Shown: positions 48,261-60,790 of the stretch, piece by piece | Numbering within the stretch: the first letter of the stretch is position 1 | Layout of the letters: each line of letters opens with the position of its first letter | Source of the DNA: Typhlomys cinereus | Taxonomy: Eukaryota; Chordata; Mammalia; Rodentia; Platacanthomyidae | DNA length: 64,000 nucleotides | Direction of reading: 5' to 3' | Assembly (NCBI GenBank): GCA_023101885.1 | Contig: JALPQD010000248.1 | Coordinates: 248,001 to 312,000 of the forward strand | Notes under the pieces: generated by a model | What the model saw: only the letters and a program-made list of their open reading frames with translations | Databases searched by the model: none | Told to the model about the DNA's origin: nothing | Translations under genes and position numbers: made by a program

Positions 48261-48804
48261 TGCGGCCAATTGCAAGAGCATAGGACAGCAAATACACATA
48301 TAATTCAAATGACTCTTCCTCCCCCAGTAGAAGTGGGGCCTCACAGAGTCCTTTATCCACTTCAAAATTTTTGGTTTGAAATTTAGTATGTATTTAAAAT
48401 CTTAATAATCATGTCATTTTATCGATATACTTATCATGTAATAAGAGACAGTGATGTGGGTTTAACACCAAGAACAGAACTTCTATTTGAGTTTGTATTT
48501 CACTCATGGAGAATATGTAAGTGCTCCTCACACAGAGCCATTAAAAATCCTGGTTCCAATGATAGACTTGGCAGCTAGGCCTCCTTTCTTGTTGATTTGA
48601 GTAGTTAACCTCTGCCAGTTAGCACCAAAATATTGGCCTGCAAAATGAGTTTCTGCCAACTATTTAAAACTCATCAGGATTTGGCTGTCTCTAGCCTTTT
48701 AGCTGGAATGCCCTCAGCTACCACACAGTCAGGAACATAATGATTAAGGCCGACTAATTGAATAGTAAAACAGCAAAGGCCATTTAAATGTCAGGTTTTT
48801 AAAT

Positions 48805-49076
48805 TTATTTTATTTTATGTGTGTATGAGTGTGTGTGGCTGTCGGAGGGTACTGAGTGTCTCTGTGGAGAACCAAGGATGACTTTGGGAATCATCCTGGA
48901 CTACATCTACCTTCTTTTAAGTTCTATCTGGAATTTCTCTAAGCTTTGCCTACTGAGCCAGAAGTGTAAGCTGACATCATTTCTGGGTGGTGTTATTTTA
49001 TGTGGGACCTGGGATCTGAAATCAAGACCTTCTGCTTGCAAGACAGAGTCTTAACATCTAAGCCATCTCTCCAGCC
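48805..49076 (-). mobile_element. Older tRNA-derived SINE
   Basis: The tail TTTATTTTATTTTATG is at the left and the body has GATGACTTTGGGAATCATCCTGG. The head side is ATCTAAGCCATCTCTCCAGCC. It matches the copy at 44422. A short duplication, ttttaaat, lies at 48797-48804 and 49077-49084. Confidence 0.75.
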
Positions 49077-49084
49077 TTTTAAAT

Positions 49085-49960
49085 GCTTGTTTTGTTGACT
49101 TTCAAGAGTCTGGGGTTTCCTCTGTTGATAAAGCTTCTGTATGTCATGGACTGAGAGGTCGAGCAGGGGCTCGAACAATTACTTCTAGGGAAAATAGCAC
49201 TGTAGTGTGTGTCCAGAGTGGCAAAGGGGGAAATCATATAAAAAGGATGTGCTTGGTGGAAGAAAAATAGAATGGTTGGGTTTTGTTACCTATAAGCACT
49301 CAGAAGTGACATCCATCCTCATCTTTTTTATCTTTCTTTCTAAGCCTGTTTCTTTCCAATTTTCAAAAGATATGACACAGAATGACATAGCCGAACATCA
49401 AGGTACATAAATCTCCAGAGGTCCAATTTCGATTGTTTTCTGGTGTTATTCTTGACAAATAGTTCACTTCAAAGAAAAGCAAAGTATCTATGGGAACATT
49501 TATTCCCTGAATTCACTCACTCAATTATGATATTTTACTTACATTCTTGACTACAGATCTTCTAAAATATGTATATGTAAATTCAACATCTATTCACTTA
49601 GGAACAAAAAACATTCCTTGAGAATCATTTTTGGTTCGATTTTTTGCAGCTTTTCTTCAACTTCTCTTCCACTCTCTACTGAGATGCAGTTATGAAGCAC
49701 ATACCATGCATCCTTTTTTCCTTGTTAAGAGTGTAACATATTTTCTGAATTGGTAATGGTTAGTTCTTCCTCTGCCTTTATCTACAGATCAATCGTGGCA
49801 AACCACTTTGGCAATGTCTCCAAGAAGGGTATCCAAATTTTGGATGTATGCATTTCATCAATATTAATACAAAATCAAAACTAAAAGCATGTTCCTGTTC
49901 TTTCCAATGGCTAAAATAACACGTTTGTAAATATGACATTAAAGTTTAGAGTTCAAATAA
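49085..49960. other. Spacer, no gene seen
   Basis: AT-rich apparently unique DNA. No supported exon. Confidence 0.5.
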
Positions 49961-50215
49961 AATTTGGTGGGATAGGACTTCAGCAATGAGACTCCAATGG
50001 CACAACTCAGTGGATAAGACATGGTGACCTGAGTTTGGTCCCCAGAAACCAACATGGTGGAAGGAGACAAAAGACTTCCGAAAGTTGCCTGCCTCATGAA
50101 CTTTTTGTATACTTCATGGTAAACATGGGAGAGTTCTCTCCTTCCATCTCCCTCTTGCTCTCCCTTTCTCAAATATAAGTAAATAAGTAAATAAATAAAA
50201 AAATAAAGCATACAT
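49961..50215 (+). mobile_element. tRNA-derived SINE of another type
   Basis: CACAACTCAGTGGATAAGACATGG and GACCTGAGTTTGGTCCCCAG fit the two internal promoter boxes of a tRNA-like head. The end CTCAAATATAAGTAAATAAGTAAATAAATAAAA is a typical SINE tail. The body does not match the other two SINE groups here. Confidence 0.6.
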
Positions 50216-50907
50216 AAATCATTAAAGAAAAGGAATAATCTCATTCTGTAGTAAGACAAACCCTCTTAAACTGTTGGTAATTTTGTTATGCATGAGCAGC
50301 TTTCTACCAGTATTGTGTCATTTGACTCTGAACTAAAAAAAATACCAAAATTAGTCATTTCAAAAATTACCTCAACATTTGAGCATTAGCCTTTTCCATA
50401 TATTGATGCTTGCTATTATTATTATGGTTATTATTATTAATGGTAGTAGTGCTAATAGTGAACATTGGTATCCTATGCAATCAAGATGACACCAGACTGT
50501 TTAAGTAACTAAAAATGATATTGAACTTCTAGTCCTTCTGTTGCTATTTCCTGACAGAAGTGCAACAAGGAATTATGACAATCATGTTAAGTAGTACTGG
50601 AAATTCATGTGGTCTTCCTGCATGCTAGAGAAATACTCTGCCTCCTTGGTTATACACCCATACTTGTTTTGATATTGTTGAATATATCAGGCTGAACTTT
50701 ACTTACTGAATATGTCATAATTTTTTTTCCTAAAGATCCTTTAGATCCTCTGCCTTAGTATAACAAGGATAACAAAGAAGACGCATTCTGTCCTTTTATA
50801 AAGGCCGCAGGATGAGTGAACGCTGCTGTGCATGGGTCTGTTCAAGACTAGTGGGAAAATTTGGAGCATTGTGGGTCATTTTCTTTATATCGATATTTAT
50901 GAAACAT
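50216..50907. other. Spacer with a short ATT repeat
   Basis: ATTATT units at 50415-50440. Nothing else. It ends at the left target duplication of L1 copy AA. Confidence 0.5.
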
Positions 50908-52555
50908 TGCTTCATCCTTTTTTTGTTATTTCCACTCATACAAACTTAACAGGTACACCACTCCCTTACCTCCCTCCACCCCCCCACTTGCCTGTTCCCC
51001 CTCCTCTCCCCCCTCCATCCCCATTCCCCAGTGCCTCCCCCTCCGATCCCCAGACCATCCTTTACTGTGCATGCCAAACTCTCCTCTGGGTTCTCCTCTC
51101 CAATGAGGTGCAAAGACCCAGTGGCATTTCCCAGAACCCTTTCCTGTGTTCCCTTTAAGCATAGGAACACTACTGTGGCTGTCAATTCCTTGCCTCCAAG
51201 GATCCTAGTGCCTTTAGCCCATGCTAGACTTTGTGGGGTCAATAATGTGTTGGACATTGCACAGGCCATGCAAAGTCCAATTATGATTGCTTCGTCCCTA
51301 ACTTGTGTGGAGTATCTTGCATATCATTACTCCTCCTATCCTTGTGCTCTTACAATCTTACCGCCCCCTCTTATGCAAATTTCCCTGAGCTTCAGTATAG
51401 GGAGAAATTAGGCTGGCCTAGTTCCAGGTGGTTGATATAGAGTCTCTGATGTTCTGGATTATGGTTCGTTGATTTTTTTTCCAGTTTTGCTGCTCCTGCA
51501 ACGCCCTTCACTCCATCCTGATGGGTATTGGATGTCACCCCCTGGCCAGAGATAAAAACCTATTAAACTAGAGTCTTATTAAGAGTATAATCAAAGGTAG
51601 ATGTAATAAATGTGGGAAAATGGAGTGAGGAAGGGGTCAATCACCCATTTGCAAAATGGTTACTTTCTATCTGTCAGACTATATGCCCTCCTCTTCTGGT
51701 AAGATCATAACCTGTCACTTGCAAATGATCAGGAAGGAAAGTCAGTGAACTTCACCAGATGTCTCATTACTTACTTGCAGTCCTTCATGGAGGCCTATTT
51801 TCTGTGCTGTAACATGGTCCCCTCTCTCCTTGTTTCTGGTGTGGCCTTCCTTCCCCATCCCTCCTGTTCATAATCTTTGCAATTATTGTAGGTATTACAA
51901 AGATTTATGTTTGAGTGTCTCTAAGTGGGTTTGGTACTAGGAGCCACCTATTAGGGAGTACATACAGTGCTTAATTTTCTGTGTCTGGGATACTTCACTC
52001 AATATAATTGTTTCTAATTCCATCCATTTCACGGCAAATTCCAGTAATTCATCATTTTTGATGGCTGAGTAGTACTCCATTGTATAGATGTACCACTTTT
52101 TCCTTATCCACTCATCAACTGTTGGACATTTGAGTTGATTCCATGAGTTTGCTCTTGTAAACAGTACTGCTATGAACATGGTTGTGCTTGTGCTATCAAG
52201 GTGAATTTTTGCTGTATGGGGGGTTATTCCCAAAAGTGCAATAGCAGGATCATATGGCATTTCAATCCTTAATTTCTTTTAAGAATCTCCAGACACCTCG
52301 CCAGTGTTTCTTTGAGCCTGCATTCCCACCAGCAATGTAGGAGAATTCCCCTCCCTCCACATCCTCTCCAGCATTTGTTGTTGTTTGTATTGTGGATTTT
52401 TGCCATCCTGACCGGGGTGAGATGATGTCTCAGGGAAGTTTTGGTTTGCATTTCCCTGATGGCTAAGGATGTGAAGCATTTTTTAAGATATTCGTTAGAC
52501 ATTTTAATTTCATCCCTGGTAAAGTTTCTTTTAAGTTACAGGGCCCATTTTTTAA

Positions 52556-52740
52556 ACATTTTTATTATTATTTCTGCTCATAAAAACTTAATAGGTACAC
52601 TGGTTCCTTCCCTCCCTCCTCCTCCCCCGACCCCCCTCCTCCCCCTCCCATCACACCTCCCTCCCCACCCCCAGTGCCTCTCCTCCCAAACCCCAGAGAA
52701 TCCTTTAATGTGCATGCCAGACTCTCCTCTGGACAAGGTG
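52556..52740 (-). mobile_element. L1 copy BB: 185-bp LINE-1 tail nested in copy AA
   Basis: The end (AACATTTTTATTATTATTTCTGCTCAT, reversed A tail and terminus), the C-rich tract and a short part of the 3' UTR are present. The perfect 10-bp duplication cattttttaa lies at 52546-52555 and 52741-52750. The ORF2 sequence of AA continues seamlessly on either side. Confidence 0.92.
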
Positions 52741-54779
52741 CATTTTTTAATTGGGCAATTTGTTTCCTTGGTGTTTAGTTTTCTAAGTTCTTTGTGCACT
52801 CTAGATAATAGAGCTCTATCAGGTATGTGGTTAGTGAAGATTTTCTCCCATTCTGTGGGTTGCCTTTGTGCTCCTGTTACAATCTCTTTATCTGAACAGA
52901 AGCTCTTTGATTTCAACATATCCCAACTGTTGAGAGTTGGTAGCAGTGACTGTGCCATTGGATTTCTGTTTAGGAACTGTTGACCTAGCCCAATCAGCTC
53001 GAGGGAGTTCCCTACTCTTTCAACTATGGTTTTTAATGGCTCTGGCCTCATATCGAGGTCCTTGATCCATTTGGAATTAATTCTTGTACATAGTAACAAG
53101 AACAGGTCCAGTTTTAATCTTCTGCATGTGGAGATCCAGTTTTGCCAGCACCATTTGTTGAAGATGCTGTTCTTTTACCATTGGATTTTTTGGGCCCCTT
53201 TGTCAAAAATCAACTGGCTGTAGTTGTGTGGGCTTATATCTGAGTCTTCAACCCTTATCCATTGATCTGTGTGTCTATTTTGGAGCGAATATCAGGCTGT
53301 TTTTATAACTATGGATTTGTAATATAGACTAAGGTTTGGTATGGTGATACCTCCAGCCATGTTTTTGTTATTCAGGATTGTTTTTGCTATCCTGGGTCCT
53401 TAGTGCCTCCATATGAATTTTGAGATTGTTTGGTCAAACTCTTTGAAGAATTGCTTTGCGATTTTAATTGGTATAGCGTTGAATTTGTATATTGCCTTTG
53501 GTAGGATGGTCATTTTTACGATGTTGATTCTGCCAATCCAGAAACATGGGAGGTCTTTCCACCTTCTGGTGTCTTCTGTAATTTTTTTTAGGGTTTTAAA
53601 GTTTTCATTATAAAGGCCTCTTACTTCCTTTATTAGGTCTATACCAAGGTATTTCATTTTTTTAGAGGCTATAGTAAATGGGATTATTTCTCTCAGGGCT
53701 TTTTTACTTCTTTCATTCTGGGCATAAAGGAAGGCCACTGATTTTTGTACATTTATTTTGAATCCTGCCACCCTGCAAAACTTCTGTATTAGTTCCAGGA
53801 GCTTCCTGGTGGAGTTTTTGGGATCACTCAGGTATAAGATCATGTCATCTGCAAATAGAGATAATTTGACTTCTTCCTTGAGGATTCGAATCCATCTTAT
53901 GTCCCTTTCTTGTCTTATGGCTTCAGCTAAGACTTCAAGTACAATATTGAATAGAAGTGGTGAAAGTGGACAGCCTTGTCTAGTTCTTGATTGAAGCGGG
54001 AATGCTTCAAGTTTTTCCCCGTTGAGTATAAGCCTTGCTGTGTGCTTGTTGTATACAGTTTTTATTATATTGATAAATGTTCCTTCCATTCCAACTGTCT
54101 CTAGGGTTTTGATCATAAAAGGTTGTTGAATCTTGTCAAAAGCTTTTTCTGCATCTATGGAGAGTATCATGTGGTCTTAGAATTTGGACTGGTGTATATG
54201 GTGAATTACATTTATTGATTTGCATATGCTGAACCACCCTTGTGTGCCAGGGATAAAGCCTACTTGGTACCTGTGAATGATCTTTCTGATATATTTTTTA
54301 ATCCAATTTGCTAAGACTTGGTTGAGAATCTTTGCATCTGTGTTCATCAGAGAGATTGGCCTATAGTTTTCTTTTTTTAGTGTATCTTTATTAGGTTTTG
54401 GGATTAAGACGATATTAGTTTCATAGAAGGAATTTGGTAGTATTCCTTCCTTTGCTATTTGATGGAAGTTTAAGGATTATTAGTGTTATTAGCTCCTTAA
54501 ATGTGTGGTAGAACTCTGAGCTGAATCCATCTGGTCCAGGACATTTTTTGGTGGGAAGATTCGAGATTACTTCCTCAATTTCCTCATATGTTATAGGACT
54601 ATTTAAATAATTCACAACTTCCTGATTCAATTTAGGTAAGTTGTGTTTACTTAGGAATTCACCATCTCTTTTGTGTTGTCAAATTTCGTAAAGTATAAGT
54701 TTTCGAAATATGATGTTATAATTCTCTGGATTTCATGGGTATCAGTAGTGATAACTCCATTTTCATTTCTAATTTTGTT

Positions 54780-55069
54780 TTTTTTAATCGTCCAGTTTTT
54801 ATTCAATTGTGCATGTATGAGTGTGCACACAGGTGTGTGCTTGTGTGTATGTGTGTGTGTGTAGAACCACAGACGAATTCGGGAACTACCATGGATACCT
54901 CCACCTCCTCCTTGTTTACTCTGCCCTGGGATTCACAGGCTCCACCCTACCAGGACCAGAAACGCAGGCCACCCCCGCTTCCGCCTGTATAGGTGGGCTC
55001 TAGCATCCGAACTCAGGACCTTCCTCCTGCAAGGCAGAGGCTTAACCCCTGAGCCACCTCTCTAGCCCC
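54780..55069 (-). mobile_element. B2/ID-like SINE in ORF2 of L1 copy AA
   Basis: Same family as 23079. The T-rich tail is at the left, the TG array at 54830-54864, and the head CCTGAGCCACCTCTCTAGCCCC at the right. The perfect 17-bp duplication tcatttctaattttgtt lies at 54763-54779 and 55070-55086. Confidence 0.94.
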
Positions 55070-56299
55070 TCATTTCTAATTTTGTTAATTTGGGTTTTCC
55101 CTCTCTTGCTTTTGGTTAATTTAGCTAGGGGTGTATCAATATTATTGATTTTTTTGAAGAACCAGCTTTTGGATGGGTTGATTCTCTGTATTGTTTTTCT
55201 AATCTAGATTTCAGATATTTCTCCCCTTATTTTGCTAATCTCCTCTCTTCTACTGCTTTTGGGATTGGATTGCTCTAGTTTCTCTAAAGCTTTAAGCTGC
55301 ATTGTTAAGTTATTTATTTCTGATGTTTCTATTTTTTTGATGTAGACATTAAGAGCTATGAACTTACATCTTAGTACAGCTTTCCTTGTGTCCCAGAGAT
55401 TTTGGTAAGTTGTATTTTCATTATCATTCGCTTTCAGGAAATCTTGAATTTCCTTTTTAATTTCTTCCTGAATCCAGTTCTCATTCAGCATGGTAGTTTT
55501 AAGTTTCCAGGAGTTAGTGTATTTTCTCTTGTTTGTTGTGTTGTGGATGTCCAGCTTTAAGCCATGGTGGTCTGATAGGGCACAGGTTAGAATTTCAACT
55601 TTCTTGTATATGTGTAGATTCATTTTGTGGCCCAATATGTGATCTATTTTGGAAAACATTCTGTGTGCTGCTGAGAAAAATGTGTATTCTTTGGTGTGTG
55701 GATGAAAATTTTGATAGAGATCTGTAAGGTCCATTTCTTTAATGGTTTGATTAAGTTCTAAAGTGTCTCTGTTAAGCTTTTGACCTGTTGATCTATCCCA
55801 TGTTGAGAGGGCGGTGTTGCAATCCCTAAGAATTATCTTTTGGGGGTTGATTTCTCACCTTAGACGCTGTAGGGTTTTCTTAATGAATGTGGAGGGGCCT
55901 GTATTAGGTGGATATATGTTCAGTATTGTGAAATCTTCCTGGTGAATTGTACCTGTGACTAAAATGTAGTATCCATCTGTGTCTCTTATGATTTTTTGGG
56001 TTTGAAGTCCACTGTGTCTGATATCATAATGGCTATTCCTGCCTGTTTCCTGGTTCCATTAGCTTGCAGAATTTTGGACCAGTCTTTCATTCTTAGGATG
56101 TGCCTATCTTTTGTGGTGAGATGAGTTTCCTGAAGGCAGCAGATTGAAGGGTTGTGGTTTTTAATCCAAGTTTGTAATCTGTGTCTCTTGGTCGGTGAGT
56201 TATTACCAATGACATTTAATATTATAATGGAGAAATGATTTTTAATTCTGGACAATTTTTATGTTTAGTGGATTTTGTAAGCGTATTGTTTGACATTTA

Positions 56300-56824
56300 T
56301 GTTTTGGTAGTATTATACTTCCTTCTGTCCTCCTGGATACACTTGTTTTTTTTTTTTCTTCAAATTTGAGTATCATTTCTATCCTTTTTGAAGGCTTGGT
56401 TTTGTAGACATGTATCCCTTCAAGTTGTCTTTGTGCTAGAAAACTTTTCTTTCTCCCTCGATCATGACATATATCAGTCTGGGTTGGCATTTTTGTTCAT
56501 TCAATACTTGAAGTATGTCTCTCCAAACTCTTCTTGCTTTTACTGTTTCCATTGAGAAGTCATTTGTTATTTTAATAGGTTTACCTTTAAAAGTGACTTG
56601 CTTTTTTTCTCATGAAGCTCTCAGCACCTTTTCTTTGTCTTGAATGTGGAGTGTTTTGACTGTTATTTGCTGTGGCAAATATTTTGGTCATATCTGTTTG
56701 TGCTAGATATGGGACACCCTGAAGAAGACTGGTTGGAATCCATCATTATGGGGTTAATTCTTTCGGTGAGAGATTGGTCTTCTTGGGTTTTGTTTCTCAT
56801 GGATCTGCACTTTGACTTGAGCAT
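56300..56824 (-). pseudogene. L1 ORF1 of copy AA with deletion and inverted filler
   Basis: The N-terminal codons start at the ATG at 56822-56824 and run to about 56729. The whole coiled coil and most of the RRM-like region (about 540 bp in copy D) are missing. At 56705-56727 a 23-bp piece of ORF1 lies in the wrong orientation (GATATGGGACACCCTGAAG on the plus strand). The C-terminal domain follows in normal orientation. No functional protein is possible. Confidence 0.88.
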
Positions 56825-57670
56825 TGTTGCTTTGTCTTTTAGGACCTTTCAGTTTCTGTGTGTTTTTGACTGAACTGATTTAGTTGGTATTACTACACTT
56901 GGGCAGTTATTACTAATGCTTTCCTTGGAGTTTGGTACGTTTGTCTTTTGTTATTGTTATTTCTTAGAAGAGGCTATTAGGCTGTTAGTACATGAGTTAA
57001 ATCAGGTTAAGTAGACAGGGGGTGAATGTTAGTATGGTAGTGCACTTTTACGATTTAGTATCTTGGTGATATGTGAGGGTGAGTGGTATAAACCCTGGAG
57101 TTGTATATTTTTTTGGGGTGGCTGTATGGAAAAGTTAATCTACAGTGATTAATACTAGAAAGCAACAGCAAGGTAAAAAAAAAGGAGATTTCATTATCTT
57201 TGGGCTGGATGTGAAGAATCTCTCCCATGTGATAGGATGATTGTAGAGTTCTTCAGATGTATGGCCTTTGTCCCTTAGAACTTTGCTTGAGTTTTATTTG
57301 GACTCTATTGAATTCTGAGTAGCAGTGTGTCTTCCGTGGACCACGTGCTTGGGTCACCGGTGGGCGGGAGAGGTAGAGGGGCTGGTGTTGATGGCAGAAT
57401 TCTTCACCTGAGAGCTGGCACTTGGCTTAGTGGCCCACCCAAGATCCAGGGATTGAGGAATGTGAGCAAGTCCTGTCTAGTGGGGCAGACAGGCCTGCGG
57501 GAGGAAGAAAGCGGCTGGGGCCTGGAGCGTGGCCCAGGCAAAACCGAAGGCAGCCTGGGTGTAGCTCATGTTGGCTGGTAGGAGGGCCACCTGGTGGGCT
57601 GGGCGAACTTACCTGGGATAGAGGACTGGGAGCTTAGTCAAGCGGACAGGCGGGCGGGAGGAAGAAAGGC
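56825..57670 (-). promoter_or_regulatory. L1 copy AA 5' UTR, second promoter type
   Basis: The part nearest ORF1 (56825 to about 57415) matches the 5' UTRs of copies A and N. The outer part (57416-57670) matches copy A but not copy N. GGAGGAAGAAAG occurs near 57500 and again near 57657, about 157 bp apart. This may be the start of a second promoter monomer. Confidence 0.75.
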
Positions 57671-57684
57671 TGCATCATCCTTTT

Positions 57685-60440
57685 AACACCCTCATCAATC
57701 TTTGAGAGTTAAGAGTCTAAGTGTAAAACTATCATAAATTCACTATGTTCATGAATAGAACCCTAAAAGAATAATTTTTAAAAAAAATCTTTTAAAAAGA
57801 CTTAAGCATACAGACTCAAATTCGGTGGTTCTATCTAAATATAGAGCATATTAAGAAATGAAAAGATAGTTTGCAATGGAAGAAGTCACTCACCTGGGGC
57901 TTACTATTAAATAGCTGCTAGGAGTAACATTATTAATAATCACTACTTTTAGCGGATGCATATATGATGCTGATGTCTGATGTTGTTGTCAAAACTGGCC
58001 TGTAAAAGAGGTGGAGCCGTGTCCACCTCACAGAGGAAGAAGGGCATTCTTATGTAATCATTCGCATAGCTAGTTAGACATTCATAAGAGTTGAAAACTG
58101 AAAACGGTTATCTCAAACGTTTATCCTTAGCCAATGACTCTTAGCCAGTGTATTAGTCTCCTGACTTCATGGTTCAACTGTTAGCATGAAGTATTAGTAT
58201 TTTCCATAATTCTCAGTCTTTCCATCATTTTCTGCTACCTTCCCCCAGCAACCTTCACTTGAAATTCAACCAGAGAAAACTATGTCAGTATTCATCAAAG
58301 TCATATACATCTATTGTGTTGTCTTGGGGAAAGAGACAGAAGTCAATATTTTTCAAAAATTCATACTTTAGAAAGAAGTGTTATTTCTCTGTAGGTTTTA
58401 ATTATCCATGATTTTATTTTTCAATAAGGCAAACCTAAATGAAAGAATGAATAAATGAATGGAAGGTGCCATTTGGCTAATTAAGATCCCTGTCTGGTAG
58501 TAAGAAAGTTTTATAGCAAATATTCACTCCATTAGACCACTGTGTAAGCAATGTGCTGCCTGAACTAATAAAGTATATTTTATCTTGTCAGCTCAGTTCC
58601 AGGTGTGGGTGCCAATGTCTCCTATTCAGACCTTTCCGTGAATAAAAATGCCTGGCCTGTATTCTGAGAACTTAACTAACCAGAGAGTGAACTTTCCTTT
58701 TCCTGCTGGGATCATGGATTGCAAATCAGATTTCTCTTCCTAAAAGCAATCACCTAAGCCAGTGGTTATGTGAGACTGGGGTAAAAGGAAAAGGCCATAA
58801 AAATTAATGAGCATACCGGATGTCCAGGTTTGCAGACTGCAATTCTGGGCATGAGAGAATTGAACTAACTTGGCAGTGGCTCAGGTGCATATAGACCCCG
58901 GTGCATCCTTGTGATTTTTAAGACTTTTGCTGCTGAGGACCACTTTTGAAAAATACTCCAATCTCATCTTGCAACTCAGAAACAAAATTTAACCAGGAAA
59001 ACACACACTACTAGCATGTTTCCTGGTGTATAAGCAGGGAATATGTGCATATAGAAGCATTGTTCAAACTGGTGTAGGCATAATGTTGGCACAAGTAATT
59101 GAAAAGTCCAGCTATGGAGATTATTATAAGATGTAATGCAGAAAAAGGCAAAAGTCAAGATGTCAGTATTTCTCTTTCCCATTCCCTCTACTTTCCTGTC
59201 TCCCATTCCCTCCCATTCTCAGCTCCTCTTTCTGACATCTATGGTGGTTAATTTGCTAGAACTCTGGATTGTCTTCAAAGACTTTTGTCAGCAACTCAGC
59301 GAGTTAGCATTATGCTTCTGTGCTTTCTTGGTCCCCAGAGCCCTTTGGAATAACTAGGGAGTTTTCTCTCTTCAGAAAGATTGCTCTCTCTCTCACATGC
59401 TGACACAAACATCAAGCCTTCAGATTTGTGCAGCTGGCAACCCCTAACCCAGCAATAATTAGTGGTCTGCAGAGACCAGATGAGTGCAGATCTCTCAACC
59501 TCATACAGGCCAGCTAACTCTCTCCCATCACAGAACAGACAATTTAAATATTAAGAGATCAAGATGATAGAATTGCACAAAAACATGAAAGGAAACCCCC
59601 AAGGCTTTGAAGCACTTTTTGGCCTCTACCTGAGAAACTCATGAGTAAATCTATCTGGAATATGTTTTTTTTTTTTTTGAGAAATTATAGTCTGCCTATG
59701 TGATTCTTTTATATGCAAATATAATGCTTTTGTAACATTTTAAATTTTGACAATAGACATCAAGCAGCATTATTGCACTCTTTATTTTAAGGATGCATGC
59801 TATAATATGAATCAAATTTATTCAGTCTTACTGTATGAATGGAAATGAAAATGATAATAAAAATTAGAGATTATTTTGAACATTTGCCAATGCTTCATGA
59901 GTATGTTAGCATGTGACATTGACCCAATCAAGTGGTTGTTGTGTAAAACCAATTATATGGTCTAGGATGGTGACATGAATTTCCCCAAAGAGAAACCAAT
60001 TTATATTACAAAGATCATATGAGAATGAAGAGTGGTCAGAGAAAGTCAGCACTCACCAGAAACTGGAAGACAAACTGCTTTTTAAACGATCTGCCAGGAA
60101 GTGCCACCACATTTGCATAATTTTCTGCCAGCGTTTATGACTTTGCCATTGTATTAATTGCTATTCTCTTGGTGGCAAATGGCAGAAACCCCCTTGAGTA
60201 CTGTTTCCATTTCTCCTGAAAATCAAGAGGATAATAAATATTTTGCTCGGTGTTTGCTGTAGTACTTTTAAACCATTACATAAAAATGTAAGTAGATGAT
60301 TTTATGTATATACCAAAGAGTTTATAAGATATACCTGTGTAACTTTTTCTAATGAGAAAAGCATTTCCATTACATAGAATGTAAGTTTGCCTATGAAGAT
60401 GTCCTATCCATTTTTATCTGATTTCTTCCTTAAGAAGTAC
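57685..60440. other. L1-free, apparently unique DNA
   Basis: No L1, no young SINE and no supported gene in about 2.7 kb. Pyrimidine-rich stretches such as 59165-59225 are the only notable composition. A T run lies at 59667-59679. Confidence 0.5.
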
Positions 60441-60444
60441 ATCG

Positions 60445-60790
60445 GGCCAAGGAGTTCCTCATTCAGTAAAATGTATACCACAAAATCATGAAGACCTGAA
60501 TTTGGATCCCCAGGAGCCAAACCGTTAGTGGATGCTAATAATCTATTTCATGGAAGTAGAGATGAGAGGATTCCTGAGATTTACCTGTGTAATTATTCTA
60601 ACCAAATTATCAAGCTCCAGGTTCAGTGCATGTCTCTCTCTCAAAAAGCTAAGGAAGAGAGAAAGGTATCTGTCATTAACCTCTGATCTCCCCATGGAGT
60701 ATGCAGATATCCCCAAGCGCCACATACATAATTACATACATCATGACACCTGTGCAAACATGGATATGTCCATATGCACACAGCACAATG
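60445..60790 (+). mobile_element. Possible old tRNA-derived SINE
   Basis: CATTCAGTAAAATGTATACCAC, GAAGACCTGAATTTGGATCCCCAGGAGCC and CTGATCTCCCCATGGAGTATGCAGATA follow the order of an old rodent SINE with a tRNA-like head. The divergence is high and there are no clear ends. Confidence 0.4.

Larger units (their letters stand above)
51937..56255 (-). pseudogene. L1 ORF2 of copy AA, interrupted
   Basis: The start MSRIKNHFSIIIL is at 56255 and the stop at 51937 follows SLIGGS. The endonuclease N-terminal part (55986-56255) has QETHL. GDFN is decayed, and SDHHGLK is kept near 55570. The reverse transcriptase has an open stretch of 256 codons (53400-54170) including [13 protein letters not shown] and the catalytic FADD at 53844-53855. 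The knuckle [18 protein letters not shown] is near 52310-52380. A SINE sits between endonuclease and RT, and L1 BB in the C-terminal third. Frameshifts lie between blocks. Confidence 0.92.
50922..57670 (-). mobile_element. L1 copy AA: full-length LINE-1 with a nested L1 and a SINE
   Basis: The minus strand reads 5' UTR 57670-56825, ORF1 56824 to about 56300 (internally deleted), ORF2 56255-51937, 3' UTR 51936 to about 50940 and A tail. A 14-bp target duplication with one mismatch, tgcttcatcctttt / tgcatcatcctttt, lies at 50908-50921 and 57671-57684. Nested inside are L1 copy BB (52556-52740) and a SINE (54780-55069). The net element is about 6.3 kb. It is dead: ORF1 is scrambled and ORF2 is split in several places. 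Confidence 0.94.

Noticed and set aside
57327..57581. Antisense reading frame over the L1 5' UTR, shared by copies AA (plus strand) and N (minus strand, 26576 downward), recalling primate L1 ORF0
   Set aside because: Both begin at GTG, not ATG, and no in-frame ATG lies upstream before a stop. The shared residues follow simply from homologous DNA and diverge completely where the two promoters differ.
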